A DNA stretch of 64,000 nucleotides from Acinetobacter calcoaceticus (GTDB lineage Bacteria > Pseudomonadota > Gammaproteobacteria > Pseudomonadales > Moraxellaceae). This document shows positions 19,320 to 29,493 of this stretch, one piece after another (position 1 is the stretch's first letter; each line of letters begins with the position of its first letter). The notes below the pieces were generated by a model. The model saw nothing but the letters and a program-made list of their open reading frames with translations, did no database searches and was not told where the DNA came from. Both the position numbers and the translations under genes were made by a program. The stretch spans positions 1 to 64,000 of the forward strand of contig NZ_SLVJ01000023.1 of NCBI RefSeq assembly GCF_004345325.1, given 5' to 3'.

Positions 19320-20864
19320 TTAGTAAGTTTGAGTCGCTTTAAAGCTCTCAATACCCGCTTTGATTGCAGCTTCGATGTCTTTGCTATAGTCGCCAGTGGC
19401 ATCGATATTTTGCATTAACGCAGCATTTTCTGAACGGAAGTAAGAGATCAACGCAGCATCAAAGTCTACGATTTTCTTCACGTCTACGTCAGTCATATAA
19501 CCTTCGTTAGATGCATAAATTGAAACAGCTTGGTCAGCGATTGAGTATGGCGCATATTGTTTCTGCTTCATTAACTCAGTTACGCGTTGACCATGTTCAA
19601 GTTGCTTACGTGTTGCTTCATCAAGGTCAGAAGCAAACTGAGCAAATGCTGCCAATTCACGGTATTGCGCCAAAGCGGTACGGATACCACCAGACAATTT
19701 TTTGATGATTTTGGTCTGCGCTGAACCACCTACACGTGATACCGAAATACCCGCGTTCACCGCAGGACGAATACCCGCGTTGAAAAGTGAAGTTTCAAGG
19801 AAGATCTGACCATCTGTAATTGAAATTACGTTGGTTGGTACGAATGCTGATACGTCACCCGCTTGAGTTTCAATGATTGGTAGAGCAGTCAAAGAACCAG
19901 TTTGGCCTTTTACTTCACCATTCGTGAATTTCTCAACATAATCAGCAGATACGCGCGAAGCACGTTCTAACAGACGGGAGTGAAGATAGAATACGTCACC
20001 TGGATATGCTTCACGACCTGGTGGACGACGAAGTAGCAATGAAATTTGACGGTAAGCAACTGCTTGCTTAGACAAATCATCATAGATAATCAGAGCGTCT
20101 TCACCGCGGTCACGGAAATACTCACCCATTGTACAGCCCGCATACGGAGCGAGATACTGCATTGCTGCAGGATCTGCTGCAGCTGCAGCAACAACAGTGG
20201 TATAAGCCATAGCGCCAGTTTCTTCTAGCTTACGTACTACGTTTGCGATGGTCGATTGTTTTTGACCGATTGCAACGTAAACACATTTAATACCAGAATT
20301 TTTCTGTGCGATGATCGCATCGATCGCCATCGCAGTTTTACCTGTTTGACGGTCACCAATGATCAACTCACGTTGACCACGGCCGACAGGGATCATTGTA
20401 TCTACTGATTTATAACCAGTTTGTACAGGTTGATCCACTGACTGGCGCCAAATTACACCCGGTGCAACCTTTTCGACTGCATCAGTGAGTTTCGCGTCAA
20501 TTGGACCTTTGCCATCAATTGGGTTACCCAAAGCATCTACGACACGACCTAAAAGTTCTGGACCAACCGGAACTTCAAGTACGCGACCTGTGCAGCGTGC
20601 TTTTTGACCTTCTTGAAGGCTTAAATAGTTACCTAAAACGACGGCACCCACTGAATCCTGTTCTAGGTTCAGTGCCATACCAAATAAGCCGCCGTCAAAC
20701 TCGATCATTTCACCGTACATTGCATCAGCAAGGCCGTGAATGCGCACAATACCGTCGGAAACCATAACAATGGTTCCTTCGTTCTTAGCGGTCGCGCTGG
20801 TGTCCAGATCGCCGATACGCTGTTTAATGAGCGCACTGATCTCGGAAGGATTCAGTTGTTGCAT
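19320..20864 (-). CDS. atpA: ATP synthase F1 subunit alpha
   Basis: Regulatory, non-catalytic nucleotide-binding subunit of F1. 514 residues, full length. Walker A GDRQTGKT is at 170-177. The Walker B strand and following [20 protein letters not shown] are present, as is the signature [17 protein letters not shown] with the arginine that completes the catalytic site of beta. The N-terminus [17 protein letters not shown] binds subunit delta. It sits between atpH and atpG. Confidence 0.98.
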   Translation of the reverse strand: MQQLNPSEISALIKQRIGDLDTSATAKNEGTIVMVSDGIVRIHGLADAMYGEMIEFDGGLFGMALNLEQDSVGAVVLGNYLSLQEGQKARCTGRVLEVPVGPELLGRVVDALGNPIDGKGPIDAKLTDAVEKVAPGVIWRQSVDQPVQTGYKSVDTMIPVGRGQRELIIGDRQTGKTAMAIDAIIAQKNSGIKCVYVAIGQKQSTIANVVRKLEETGAMAYTTVVAAAAADPAAMQYLAPYAGCTMGEYFRDRGEDALIIYDDLSKQAVAYRQISLLLRRPPGREAYPGDVFYLHSRLLERASRVSADYVEKFTNGEVKGQTGSLTALPIIETQAGDVSAFVPTNVISITDGQIFLETSLFNAGIRPAVNAGISVSRVGGSAQTKIIKKLSGGIRTALAQYRELAAFAQFASDLDEATRKQLEHGQRVTELMKQKQYAPYSIADQAVSIYASNEGYMTDVDVKKIVDFDAALISYFRSENAALMQNIDATGDYSKDIEAAIKAGIESFKATQTY

Positions 20865-20910
20865 TGCGCATACCTCAATCTTTTAATAAGTTCTGTCTTC
20901 ATTCAACCGA

Positions 20911-21447
20911 TTAGGCCAGAAGACGAGTCCGCATTTTTTCAAGCTTGTTAAGCGCAGAATCATCTATCACTTGGTCGCCTGCACGAATAACAACACCTGC
21001 AATTAATGCTGGGTTCACTTCAACAGTTACGTTTACAGCACTGTTCAAACGTTTTTGTAACGCCTGAGCCAAAGTCTGCTCTTGTTCTGCATTCAGTGGA
21101 AATGCTGATTCAATTATGACATCAACAGTATTGTTATTTTGCGACTTGAGCTGTTCGTATTCTGCTGCAATTTCAGGTAACAAAGCCAAACGGCCATTTT
21201 CTGCAAGCAATGTCAAAAAGTTAGACACTGCTGCAGTTTGTTGTTCACCTAAAATCTTCGCAAAAACACTCACCTGCTCAGCAGGCGTTAACTCAGGGCG
21301 ATTTAAGTAATTTGAAAATGCTTCTTCTTGCACCGCAGCACTGAGCAGTTGCAACGCATTTGACCAAGCGTCAGTTGCGTTTTGCTCAGATGCGTAAGCA
21401 TAAGCTGCTTTGGCGTACGGGCGTGCTAACGTCAAGAATTCAGCCAT
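20911..21447 (-). CDS. atpH: ATP synthase F1 subunit delta
   Basis: 178-residue stator subunit linking the alpha N-termini to the b dimer. The N-terminal helical bundle begins [20 protein letters not shown]. The C-terminal beta domain carries the family motif [20 protein letters not shown], followed by [13 protein letters not shown]. It is 12 bases downstream of atpF and 46 bases upstream of atpA. Confidence 0.97.
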   Translation of the reverse strand: MAEFLTLARPYAKAAYAYASEQNATDAWSNALQLLSAAVQEEAFSNYLNRPELTPAEQVSVFAKILGEQQTAAVSNFLTLLAENGRLALLPEIAAEYEQLKSQNNNTVDVIIESAFPLNAEQEQTLAQALQKRLNSAVNVTVEVNPALIAGVVIRAGDQVIDDSALNKLEKMRTRLLA

Positions 21448-21459
21448 GTTTCGCCTCGC

Positions 21460-21930
21460 TTAAAGTTTAGCAGCCAGCTGATTAAGCATGGCGCTGTGTG
21501 CTTCTGCGTCAACGTGCTGGTTCAGAATTTTTTCTGCACCAACCACTGCAAGCGCAGCAACTTGTTGACGTAATTCTTCGCGAGCAGTATTGATGTCTTG
21601 GTCAACAGCTTCTTTCGCTTGTTGACGAATACGTTCACCTTCAGCAGATGCTTGGGTACGCGCTTCTTCGACCAATTGTGCTGCACGACGGTTCGCTTGT
21701 TCGATCAATTGAGCCGCTTGTGCTTTTGCTACATCGATTTCTTGCTTAACTTGTGCTTGCGCATCAGCAAGATCAGCTTTCGCTTTCTCAGCAGCATTTA
21801 AGCCATCAGCAATACGACGCTGACGCTCACTAATCGCATTGATTAGGGGTGGCCATACAAACTTCATGCAGAATGCAACGAAAATCGCAAATGCAATCGC
21901 TTGGCCAAACAATGTGAGGTTGATATTCAT
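21460..21930 (-). CDS. atpF: ATP synthase F0 subunit b
   Basis: 156-residue peripheral-stalk protein with one N-terminal membrane helix (about 5-25, [20 protein letters not shown] with the PPL turn after it) and a long Ala/Gln/Glu-rich right-handed coiled coil reaching the delta subunit. The length and the motif [20 protein letters not shown] are typical of proteobacterial b subunits. It follows atpE by 38 bases. Confidence 0.97.
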   Translation of the reverse strand: MNINLTLFGQAIAFAIFVAFCMKFVWPPLINAISERQRRIADGLNAAEKAKADLADAQAQVKQEIDVAKAQAAQLIEQANRRAAQLVEEARTQASAEGERIRQQAKEAVDQDINTAREELRQQVAALAVVGAEKILNQHVDAEAHSAMLNQLAAKL

Positions 21931-21968
21931 TGCTATTCCTCAATAGTTTAATTTAGGAATTTCTTGAA

Positions 21969-22256
<288 letters not shown>

Positions 22257-22307
22257 TTAAGTTTAAAAAACTGTACCCAACCATCCCCAGACAGTTGGGC
22301 AATCCAA

Positions 22308-23186
<879 letters not shown>

Positions 23187-23291
23187 TCACACCTGGTCAA
23201 TGTCAAATACTACAGTGGAGTTAATGAATGTCATTTGATGCATGATATCCCACTAATCTCCCTAAAAAAATTCTTTCAATTTTTGCTGCGT

Positions 23292-23690
23292 CTAAACTCG
23301 TTTTTGTCGGCGTGAGCTGAAATATGGTGCAACCCACGACATGGTTTGGACGAGAATAAAACCACAAAACAATGCCGCTGGTATTAAAGGTTTGACATTG
23401 CTTAAAATTAAAATAAAACCGACGATCACAATGGCAAACTTGCCCATTAAGCCGCGATACATATTGCTCAGCACTTGTCGTGACGCCCGCGCACCCGCAG
23501 CACGAAACGACTGCCATGAAAAATACGCATTTGCCAACCAACAAACCAATGCGCCTAATGCGGCACTGATCGCTGCTGTTGTATCTTTCATGATCCATGC
23601 AATTAAAGCTGCAACAGGTATCATTAATGCTTGCAATAGGACCAAAGCTTTCGCTAATCGGCGGTCAATCAAGCGATTAGGTTGGCTCAT
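23292..23690 (-). CDS. atpI: ATP synthase protein I
   Basis: 132-residue membrane protein at the head of the atp operon with four hydrophobic segments. In other bacteria AtpI helps assemble the c-ring; it is not a subunit of the final enzyme. The basic N-terminus RLIDRRLAKALVLLQAL and the helical pairs around ISAALGALVCWLANAYFSW fit the family, which is poorly conserved, so position is part of the evidence. Transcription should start about 65 bases upstream at the promoter described separately. Confidence 0.88.
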   Translation of the reverse strand: MSQPNRLIDRRLAKALVLLQALMIPVAALIAWIMKDTTAAISAALGALVCWLANAYFSWQSFRAAGARASRQVLSNMYRGLMGKFAIVIVGFILILSNVKPLIPAALFCGFILVQTMSWVAPYFSSRRQKRV

Positions 23691-23754
23691 TTTTTATCCA
23701 CTCACAGCATAAATGCTTGACAAGTTTAGCTGATGATCGTTTTTAATCGCAGGC

Positions 23755-23783
23755 ATTATAGAGTTAGCCCCCAAAACATGCAA
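23755..23783 (-). promoter_or_regulatory. Sigma-70 promoter of the atp operon
   Basis: On the minus strand TTGCAT (23783-23778) is separated by 17 bases from a perfect TATAAT (23760-23755). This lies 65 bases before the atpI start with nothing else between, so it is the likely main promoter of all nine atp genes. Confidence 0.75.
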
Positions 23784-23862
23784 TCACTTCCCGACTTTAG
23801 TCAAGTATTTTTAAATTGCTGAACTCGGTCAAACAATCAACCAATCCAGCTCATTTTTAAGC

Positions 23863-24705
23863 TTATTTTCGTGAGTTACGCACACAAGCTTGGACATTTT
23901 TGGCCAAACTTTGCCATGCAGTAACAAAATCTTGTTGTCCTGACAGGTTTTCATCCACCGATTGAAAAGAAATATCACCTAACTTTTGATACTGTGATGG
24001 ACTGGCATTGGACTCGGCCAAGAGGCACATTTTGCGATAAGGGCGAGAGTCATTCAAATACTTAATTTGACTTGCAGTCACTGCAACATGTGGATCATCG
24101 GTCATGGCGCCCGCAAATTTAATGTTCATTGGGCGTTCTAGATATTGATAAGCATCATGAAAAGCCCAGTACGGTCGCGTTGAAGACTGCGCACCAAAGG
24201 CCTGTGAGGCTTGCAACATTTCTTTGGCAAATTTTGAAGCATTGCTCCAATAAGCCTCTTTATTTTCTGGATGTTGTTGCGAACGCAGTGCTGCGATAAA
24301 AAAACCAATCCGCACCGCATTGTTTGGATCTAACCAAACATGGGTATCTTTGGTGTCTTTCAAAGCTGCACCACGAGTATTTCGTAGGGGTAAGGCTTGA
24401 ATAATACCTGAGTTTAAAATTGAGATGGCTTTGGACTGCGAACCCAGTACTTTATCTAATGGCGCTTCATGTTCTTTACCCACCCAGACGATCAACTCCG
24501 CAGATTGTATGGTTTTACGATCAGCTGGGGTCAACTGTACATCATGACCCGTTTGTTGTTTTAACAACAGTTCTGGCACCTCAATGCCTTGGGTGACTTT
24601 CTTTGCAATCAAATAAATTGGCTGGGTCGAAACGACGAATGGGCCCTTTGCCCAAGCAGGCAGGCTGCACATCACTCCCATTAATAACACTGCTATGCGT
24701 GACAT
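23863..24705 (-). CDS. znuA: Zinc ABC transporter substrate-binding protein ZnuA
   Basis: 280-residue periplasmic zinc-binding protein. Signal peptide about 1-19 (ends LPAWA-KGP). Likely zinc ligands are the His of TGHDVQL near 53, the His in DTHVWLDP near 120-127 and the HDAYQYL region near 180. Unlike many ZnuA proteins it lacks the long His/Asp-rich loop between the first two ligands; the equivalent stretch is short (VWVGKEHEAP). It is transcribed divergently from zur, with the Zur-like operator in the shared 136-base gap. Confidence 0.9.
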   Translation of the reverse strand: MSRIAVLLMGVMCSLPAWAKGPFVVSTQPIYLIAKKVTQGIEVPELLLKQQTGHDVQLTPADRKTIQSAELIVWVGKEHEAPLDKVLGSQSKAISILNSGIIQALPLRNTRGAALKDTKDTHVWLDPNNAVRIGFFIAALRSQQHPENKEAYWSNASKFAKEMLQASQAFGAQSSTRPYWAFHDAYQYLERPMNIKFAGAMTDDPHVAVTASQIKYLNDSRPYRKMCLLAESNASPSQYQKLGDISFQSVDENLSGQQDFVTAWQSLAKNVQACVRNSRK

Positions 24706-24732
24706 ATCATTGATACACTAAAATGAATTACA

Positions 24733-24747
24733 TGTTATAGTATAACA
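24733..24747. promoter_or_regulatory. Zur-type operator between znuA and zur
   Basis: A perfect 15-base palindrome, TGTTATAGTATAACA, lies 28 bases upstream of znuA and 95 bases upstream of zur. This matches the general form of Acinetobacter Zur boxes as I remember them (GTTATA-N-TATAAC). It overlaps the expected znuA promoter and could control both directions, giving zinc-responsive repression of uptake and autoregulation of zur-znuCB. Confidence 0.8.
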
Positions 24748-24841
24748 AAAGTGAAAAAACGACTATGCTGTTATTCAGTTAAGTTCGCTTCATGTTAGTA
24801 TTTGAAATTATTTTTAAATTCAAGAATTTTCGAGGTCGATT

Positions 24842-25339
24842 ATGAACACATGTTCGCATGAGCATCATGATACTTTGCATGGCGTGCATGATCACCACAA
24901 CACTGAAAATCGCCTTGCTGAAGCTGAAAGCCTATGCGTAGCAACGGGTGCACGCTTAACGCCTTTGCGTAAAGAAGTCTTAGAATTAATCCTCAATGCC
25001 GCAGGCCCTGTCGGTGCCTATGACCTTTTGGCCAAACTTAAAAGTGCCTCTGAACGTCCTGCTGCGCCACCCACGGTGTATCGCACCTTAGAATTTTTAT
25101 TAGAAAAAGGCTTGATTCATCGCCTCACTTCGATCAATGCCTATATTCCTTGTTGCCATCCGCGTGAAGGCCATCAAGCGGCTTTTTTAATTTGCACCCA
25201 TTGTCATGTCGTCAAAGAAGCTTCAGCGTACGGTCTGATTCACCAACTCGATCAACTTGCCGCTTCCGACCAGTTCAATGCCCATCATAGTATTATTGAA
25301 ATCTCTGGAACCTGTCAGCAGTGCAGCAACAAGCCCTAA
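24842..25339 (+). CDS. zur: Zinc uptake regulator Zur (Fur family)
   Basis: 165-residue repressor that binds operator DNA when loaded with zinc. It begins with an unusual His-rich stretch (NTCSHEHHDTLHGVHDHH, 2-19) before the winged-helix domain. The recognition part reads PPTVYRTLEFLLEKGLIHRL. The dimerisation domain has two CxxC-like pairs for the structural zinc (CTHC and CQQC) and a CCHPREGH block. Two of these features, the late CxxC and the Zur-like spacing, favour Zur over Fur. Its stop overlaps the znuC start by 19 bases, so the two are translationally coupled. Confidence 0.93.
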   Translation: MNTCSHEHHDTLHGVHDHHNTENRLAEAESLCVATGARLTPLRKEVLELILNAAGPVGAYDLLAKLKSASERPAAPPTVYRTLEFLLEKGLIHRLTSINAYIPCCHPREGHQAAFLICTHCHVVKEASAYGLIHQLDQLAASDQFNAHHSIIEISGTCQQCSNKP

Positions 25340-26112
25340 ATATAAACATAAACAACCCACTGATCGAACTTCGCCAAGTCGATGTGCGCATCGACGATCG
25401 AGATATATTAAAAAATATTGATTTTGCCTTACAGCCACAAGAAATCGTCACTCTCATTGGCCCGAATGGTGCTGGGAAATCCACCCTGATTAAGGTGTTG
25501 TTGGGTATCACCCGCCCCAGTTCCGGCAAGATCATCAGTCACAAAAAACTCAAAATGGCCTATGTGCCACAAAAATTTAACCCCTCACACAGCCTACCGC
25601 TGCGGGTCACCGATCTGTTGGCGCTAGAACAATGTGATGCTGCGATCAAAGCGGAGATCATCCGCGATACTGGCATTGCCAAATTAGAAAAATCCCGCGT
25701 TCAACAACTCTCTGGTGGTGAGCGTCAACGGGTTTTGCTGGCTCGTGCTTTGCTGCGTCAACCTGACATCTTGGTGCTCGATGAACCGATGCAAGGTCTG
25801 GACATCCAATCTGAAGCTGAGCTGTATGCCTACGTGCGTAGTCTTCCTGAACGTTATGGCTGTGCCATTTTGATCGTATCGCATGACTTACAATGGGTGA
25901 TGCAAGGCACACAACGGGTGATCTGCCTCAATAAACATATTTGCTGTAGCGGCCTCCCCGATCATATACAGCGCGATCCAGCCTATGTGGCACTCTTTGG
26001 TCAGCAGCGTGCATTTTACCAGCACCACCATGATCACTGTGGTCACGGCGACAGTGCTGTGCCCTGTCAGCAAGATCCTCGCCCACACATACATCCAGAA
26101 TCGGAAGCCTAA
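25321..26112 (+). CDS. znuC: Zinc ABC transporter ATP-binding protein ZnuC
   Basis: 263-residue ATPase of the zinc importer. The GTG start at 25321 lies inside the end of zur. Walker A GPNGAGKST (47-55), signature LSGGE (130-134), Walker B ILVLDEP (150-156) and the switch histidine in VSHDLQWV are intact. The C-terminal tail is rich in His and Cys (QHHHDHCGHGDSAVPCQQ), as in several ZnuC proteins, and may sense or buffer zinc. It is followed by znuB after 3 bases. Confidence 0.95.
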   Translation: MQQQALNININNPLIELRQVDVRIDDRDILKNIDFALQPQEIVTLIGPNGAGKSTLIKVLLGITRPSSGKIISHKKLKMAYVPQKFNPSHSLPLRVTDLLALEQCDAAIKAEIIRDTGIAKLEKSRVQQLSGGERQRVLLARALLRQPDILVLDEPMQGLDIQSEAELYAYVRSLPERYGCAILIVSHDLQWVMQGTQRVICLNKHICCSGLPDHIQRDPAYVALFGQQRAFYQHHHDHCGHGDSAVPCQQDPRPHIHPESEA

Positions 26113-26115
26113 GTC

Positions 26116-26919
26116 ATGATGGATTGGTTAGCGCTGTTACTTCCTGCATGGCTGATGGGCAGTTTGTTGGTTTTTCTCACGGCACCCTTGGGCTGTTTGA
26201 TGCTGTGGCGAAGAATGTCCTTTTTTGCGGACACCATGGCGCATGGCACATTGCTTGGGGTCGCCATTGCAGCCGCCCTCAGTTTACCAATGTGGATGGG
26301 CGTTGCCTTCTTGGCCTTGGCATTGGTCGGCATCTTATGGGTATTACATGATCCACGTTTGCCCAATGATGCATTGCTGGCCTTATGCTCCTCTACCCTA
26401 CTCTGTGCAGGACTATTGTTTATCCAACATATTCCTAGCCTCAGACCCGAACTGCTGAGTTATTTATTTGGTGATTTGCTGAGTATTGAGTGGAGCGACT
26501 TACCGATATTTGCAGCAGTGATTGGGGTGGCATTATTGGTGCTGTATCGGTTTTGGAAGGCACAAGTCCAAGTTGCCATCGATCCTGATATCGCCATGAG
26601 TGAGGGGGTCAATGCTGCAGCGCAACGCTTGATCTTTATGTTGTTGTTGGCCTTGTTTACCGTACTGGCGCTTAAAGCCGTCGGTTCTTTATTGATGGGT
26701 GCATTGTTGGTCATCCCTGCCCTCACTGCCCGTCTAATGTCACACTCTCCGAAACAGATGGTGTTAATCACCTTTATCGTGGCGCAGATCGGCATCACCG
26801 TCGGACTCTGGTCCAGTGCTGTGATCAATATCTCTACAGGTCTAAGTATCGTGTTGTGTATGGCGATCTTATTTGCTGCGGTCTTTAGTGTGCAGAAGTT
26901 GAAGCACAACCTTGGCTAA
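26116..26919 (+). CDS. znuB: Zinc ABC transporter permease ZnuB
   Basis: 267-residue inner-membrane permease with eight to nine hydrophobic helices, typical of the metal ABC-3 family. Family landmarks are APLGCLMLWRRMSFFADTMA near 24-43 with HGTLLG after it, and the cytoplasmic coupling part followed by VGSLLMGALLVIPALTARL near 192-210. It closes the zur-znuC-znuB operon; the start at 26116 is 3 bases after znuC, and an ATG directly after it (26119) is an alternative. Confidence 0.95.
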   Translation: MMDWLALLLPAWLMGSLLVFLTAPLGCLMLWRRMSFFADTMAHGTLLGVAIAAALSLPMWMGVAFLALALVGILWVLHDPRLPNDALLALCSSTLLCAGLLFIQHIPSLRPELLSYLFGDLLSIEWSDLPIFAAVIGVALLVLYRFWKAQVQVAIDPDIAMSEGVNAAAQRLIFMLLLALFTVLALKAVGSLLMGALLVIPALTARLMSHSPKQMVLITFIVAQIGITVGLWSSAVINISTGLSIVLCMAILFAAVFSVQKLKHNLG

Positions 26920-27127
26920 GCTTAAACGGCCCTGCTCAATCATTTCATTGATCAACGCTGCTGAGCACAGTTTCGGCACCATCTACCCCCTCCCCCTGCA
27001 GTAAGCATGCCGACTTGGACGATCAAAGCCAGTCCAATTGGCATCGACATAAGTCGTGACAATGAACGCTAAACCAGTATTATATCGTCTTTAATTTGTG
27101 CTTATTCACACAATTATTCACTTTCGC

Positions 27128-27271
27128 ATGCAACACCTTTCAAATGCGCCATGTGAGTTTTATGTTTTGCATCGCCAGCACTATGTACACAACCATATTC
27201 ACGATCATATTCATGATCACCTATACAACCATATGCACATTCATATTGATACAGGAGCTTTTGAAGCATGA
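27128..27271 (+). CDS. Small His-rich protein, overlaps start of the Dyp peroxidase
   Basis: A 47-codon frame too short for usual gene finders. Twelve of 47 residues are His; the core reads HNHIHDHIHDHLYNHMHIHI, with His at nearly every second position and Asp/Asn between, a metal-binding pattern. Its TGA (27269-27271) overlaps the ATG of the peroxidase (27268-27270) as ATGA, the arrangement seen in translationally coupled genes. The frame is open upstream to a GTG at 27098, which would add ten residues with two more His. No clear ribosome site precedes 27128. The underlying DNA is partly a 12-base repeat (CATATTCACGAT-like), so a chance repeat is the main alternative. I know no family for it. 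It lies 209 bases after znuB. Confidence 0.5.
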   Translation: MQHLSNAPCEFYVLHRQHYVHNHIHDHIHDHLYNHMHIHIDTGAFEA

Positions 27272-28188
27272 CAGCCCAATCAGTCATTTTACCTTTGCCT
27301 TCTAACCATGCGCGTTTTCTGGTCGTTAATTTAAAAAACTTAAGCCTAGCAGAGCTTAAAGCTAAAGTTTCAGATCTTCACAGTACCCGTGACCGCTTGA
27401 TCACCCAATATCCTGATGCGCAAATTAAAACCTCGATTGCCTTTGGCCCTGCACTCTGGGCGCAATTGCACCCACAAAGCCCTGAAGGCTTCAAACCCTT
27501 AGCTCCGATTGCGGGCGATTTTGCCATGCCAGCAGTACCAGCAGATGTACTGATCCATATCGCCAGTGCCCGTGCTGATCTGTGTTTTGCAATGAGCCAG
27601 GCTTTTTTTGAAGGTATTCAAGATCAAGTCGAGGTCTTAGATGAACGGGTCTGTTTCCGCTATCTAGATGGCCGTGATCTGACTGGCTTTATTGATGGCA
27701 CTGAAAATCCACAGTTTCCTGATGATCGCGCTGAAACCGCTTTGCTTGGTGAAGATGCCGGAATATTTGCTGATGGCGCCTTTGTCTTTGCACAACGTTA
27801 TGTACATGACTTGGAAAAATGGAAAAAGCTCAAAGTCGATGCCCAAGAAAATGTCATGGGTCGTTCTAAGCTTGAAAGTATTGAAATGGATGATGCGCAT
27901 AAACCGGACAATGCACATATCGCCCGTGTTGTGATCGAAGATGATCAAGGTGAGGAACAGGAAATCCTCAGACACTCACTGCCTTATGGCGATGGCCAAG
28001 GAGAACAAGGCCTGTTCTTTATCGCCTACACCAAGGATCTGAGCATCATCGATCAAATGCTGCAGCATATGTTTGGCAGCACAGGCGATGGCATCCATGA
28101 TCGCCTATTGCATTTCGTCACCGCTGTAGATGGTGCTTATTATTTTGCACCCAATGTTGAGCTGCTTGAGCAGATCTTGGCGGACTAA
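27268..28188 (+). CDS. Dyp-type haem peroxidase (YfeX-like)
   Basis: 306-residue cytoplasmic dye-decolourising-type peroxidase, about the size of YfeX. The distal haem motif GFIDGTENP is at 140-148 with catalytic Asp143. The proximal haem ligand is likely His217 in KPDNAHIARVVIE, after MGRSKLESIEMDD. The C-terminal half has a second ferredoxin-like fold with QGLFFIAYTKDL. An AGGAG site 12 bases before the ATG lies inside the preceding His-rich ORF. No twin-arginine signal. Its end overlaps the convergent lipoprotein gene by four bases. Confidence 0.92.
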   Translation: MTAQSVILPLPSNHARFLVVNLKNLSLAELKAKVSDLHSTRDRLITQYPDAQIKTSIAFGPALWAQLHPQSPEGFKPLAPIAGDFAMPAVPADVLIHIASARADLCFAMSQAFFEGIQDQVEVLDERVCFRYLDGRDLTGFIDGTENPQFPDDRAETALLGEDAGIFADGAFVFAQRYVHDLEKWKKLKVDAQENVMGRSKLESIEMDDAHKPDNAHIARVVIEDDQGEEQEILRHSLPYGDGQGEQGLFFIAYTKDLSIIDQMLQHMFGSTGDGIHDRLLHFVTAVDGAYYFAPNVELLEQILAD

Positions 28189-28580
28189 GGCCCATTGCCC
28201 TCACGGGTTTCAAGCGCCTGCTGACAATCGCTGGCATTTTGATAAGCAAAAATATTTTGTGTCTGAGTCTCGATGTGTACTGCATCGAGTTCAGCACCAA
28301 AGGCATTTTTTTCAACTTCGCACTTAAACCCGACCAAGCTGTAATTTTTTAATGGACGACATTGCGGTGTTTTTTCGATCTCATCAAAACCAATCAAGGT
28401 ATTGGTATTGATATCTTTACAACTGCTGGAAGCACTGCTCGCTTCAGCTTTGGCTGTCGCATCCGATGCACTACAAGCACTCAAAAATGCAACGAGGCCA
28501 CATGCAATCAGGGTCACCTTAAACACACCCATATCTGCGCAAAGCTGTTTGAGTAGTAATCTCGTCTTCATTGAGTTCAT
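28185..28580 (-). CDS. Lipoprotein of unknown function
   Basis: 131 residues in the longest frame. The lipobox is LSAC, preceded by a hydrophobic run VTLIACGLVAFLSAC. The true start could be 28580, 28571 (an AGGA lies 10 bases before it) or 28532, which would give a compact signal peptide. The mature part has a Ser/Ala linker, four cysteines (SSCKDI, PQCRPL, FKCEVE, SDCQQA) that could form two disulfides, and a GFDEIEKTPQCRPL core. It ends convergent with the peroxidase gene, overlapping four bases. Confidence 0.7.
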   Translation of the reverse strand: MNSMKTRLLLKQLCADMGVFKVTLIACGLVAFLSACSASDATAKAEASSASSSCKDINTNTLIGFDEIEKTPQCRPLKNYSLVGFKCEVEKNAFGAELDAVHIETQTQNIFAYQNASDCQQALETREGNGP

Positions 28581-28690
28581 ATCCTAAAAAATAATAATGC
28601 TTTTTCGCGCAATGCGTCATAGCGGTTCAACGCCAAAAGATGAGCACTGAGCAACAGGGTCAGGTTGAAAAGACCAGCTTTAAGTCAATG

Positions 28691-29194
28691 CTACTCTGTT
28701 GCCTCTAACAGACTGCGTAAATCCTCACCTTGATCGTAGATGATATTTTCGATTCTGCAGTTTTGGCGACAATCAAAGACCATGACCACATCAACCTCAT
28801 CTGAAAATTGCACCCGAACTTGATCATGATCCATCATCTTCACACCCGTGAACTGCACATCATCTTGCACCGCATAAAACGGATCAAAATCAAGTTTGCA
28901 AATCTCACCTTTTTGGCGACAAGCGATATCTTTAAGCAATAAGGCTTTTAAATCAGGTGTTAGATAAGTATCGCCATGTTTTTGAATAAAACTGGCCAGA
29001 TCTTGCTTTTCAGTTTTATTAAAGGGCTGATAGAAGTGGTAGAACTCTGTCGCAAAAGCCGCCAAGTTATTACGCTGGCTTTCAATCTCTGCATTCGCCT
29101 CAGCATTGTGATCCTGACTTGGCTGATCCGAAGAGGAACACCCCGAAACCATGACAAAAAACAGGGGAAGAATGAATGCCTTGAGATGATTCAT
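28691..29194 (-). CDS. Lipoprotein of unknown function
   Basis: 167 residues. Signal MNHLKAFILPLFFVMVSGC (Cys19) with Ser residues after it. The mature domain has a helical first half (FATEFYHFYQPFNKTEKQDL, then SFIQKHGDTYLTPDLKALLL) and a strand-rich second half that includes YAVQDDVQFTGVKMMDHD. Cys pairs in ACRQKGEIC and DCRQNC suggest disulfides. It resembles NTF2-like or DUF3828-type periplasmic domains in layout, but I cannot be sure. It lies 110 bases from the previous lipoprotein on the same strand. Confidence 0.7.
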   Translation of the reverse strand: MNHLKAFILPLFFVMVSGCSSSDQPSQDHNAEANAEIESQRNNLAAFATEFYHFYQPFNKTEKQDLASFIQKHGDTYLTPDLKALLLKDIACRQKGEICKLDFDPFYAVQDDVQFTGVKMMDHDQVRVQFSDEVDVVMVFDCRQNCRIENIIYDQGEDLRSLLEATE

Positions 29195-29493
29195 AAGCTT
29201 GATCCAGCTAAATATTTAACGATGAACGACTTCGCCATCAGTGGGGATATTCTGTATGAGTGTCGCGATTTTAGCCATGAAAATATGCCACAATAACGCT
29301 CATTTAATCACCAACTAGATAACCTCATGAGTATACGTTTAGCCGAACTAGGCGTATAGATTATTCATCCAGAAAAAAATCAAGCACCGCATTACATTTG
29401 TCCGAAATGTGTAATTTTGCTGTTTTAATCGATTGAATACACATCGATGACTATGAACTAATAGCGCCACAACAAAAATAAAGGCTTAGACAA

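Noticed and set aside
27096..27305. 69-codon frame with Ile/Thr-rich repeats overlapping the His-rich ORF and the peroxidase
   Set aside because: It is the shifted reading of the same repeat, overlaps the peroxidase start and has no ribosome site; the His-rich frame fits the stop-start overlap better.
29327..29430. Short reading MSIRLAELGV, stop, then HPEKNQAPHYICPKCV, resembling the start of a RidA- or similar small protein
   Set aside because: The match is a few residues, broken by a stop, and nothing after it continues. Too weak for a pseudogene call.
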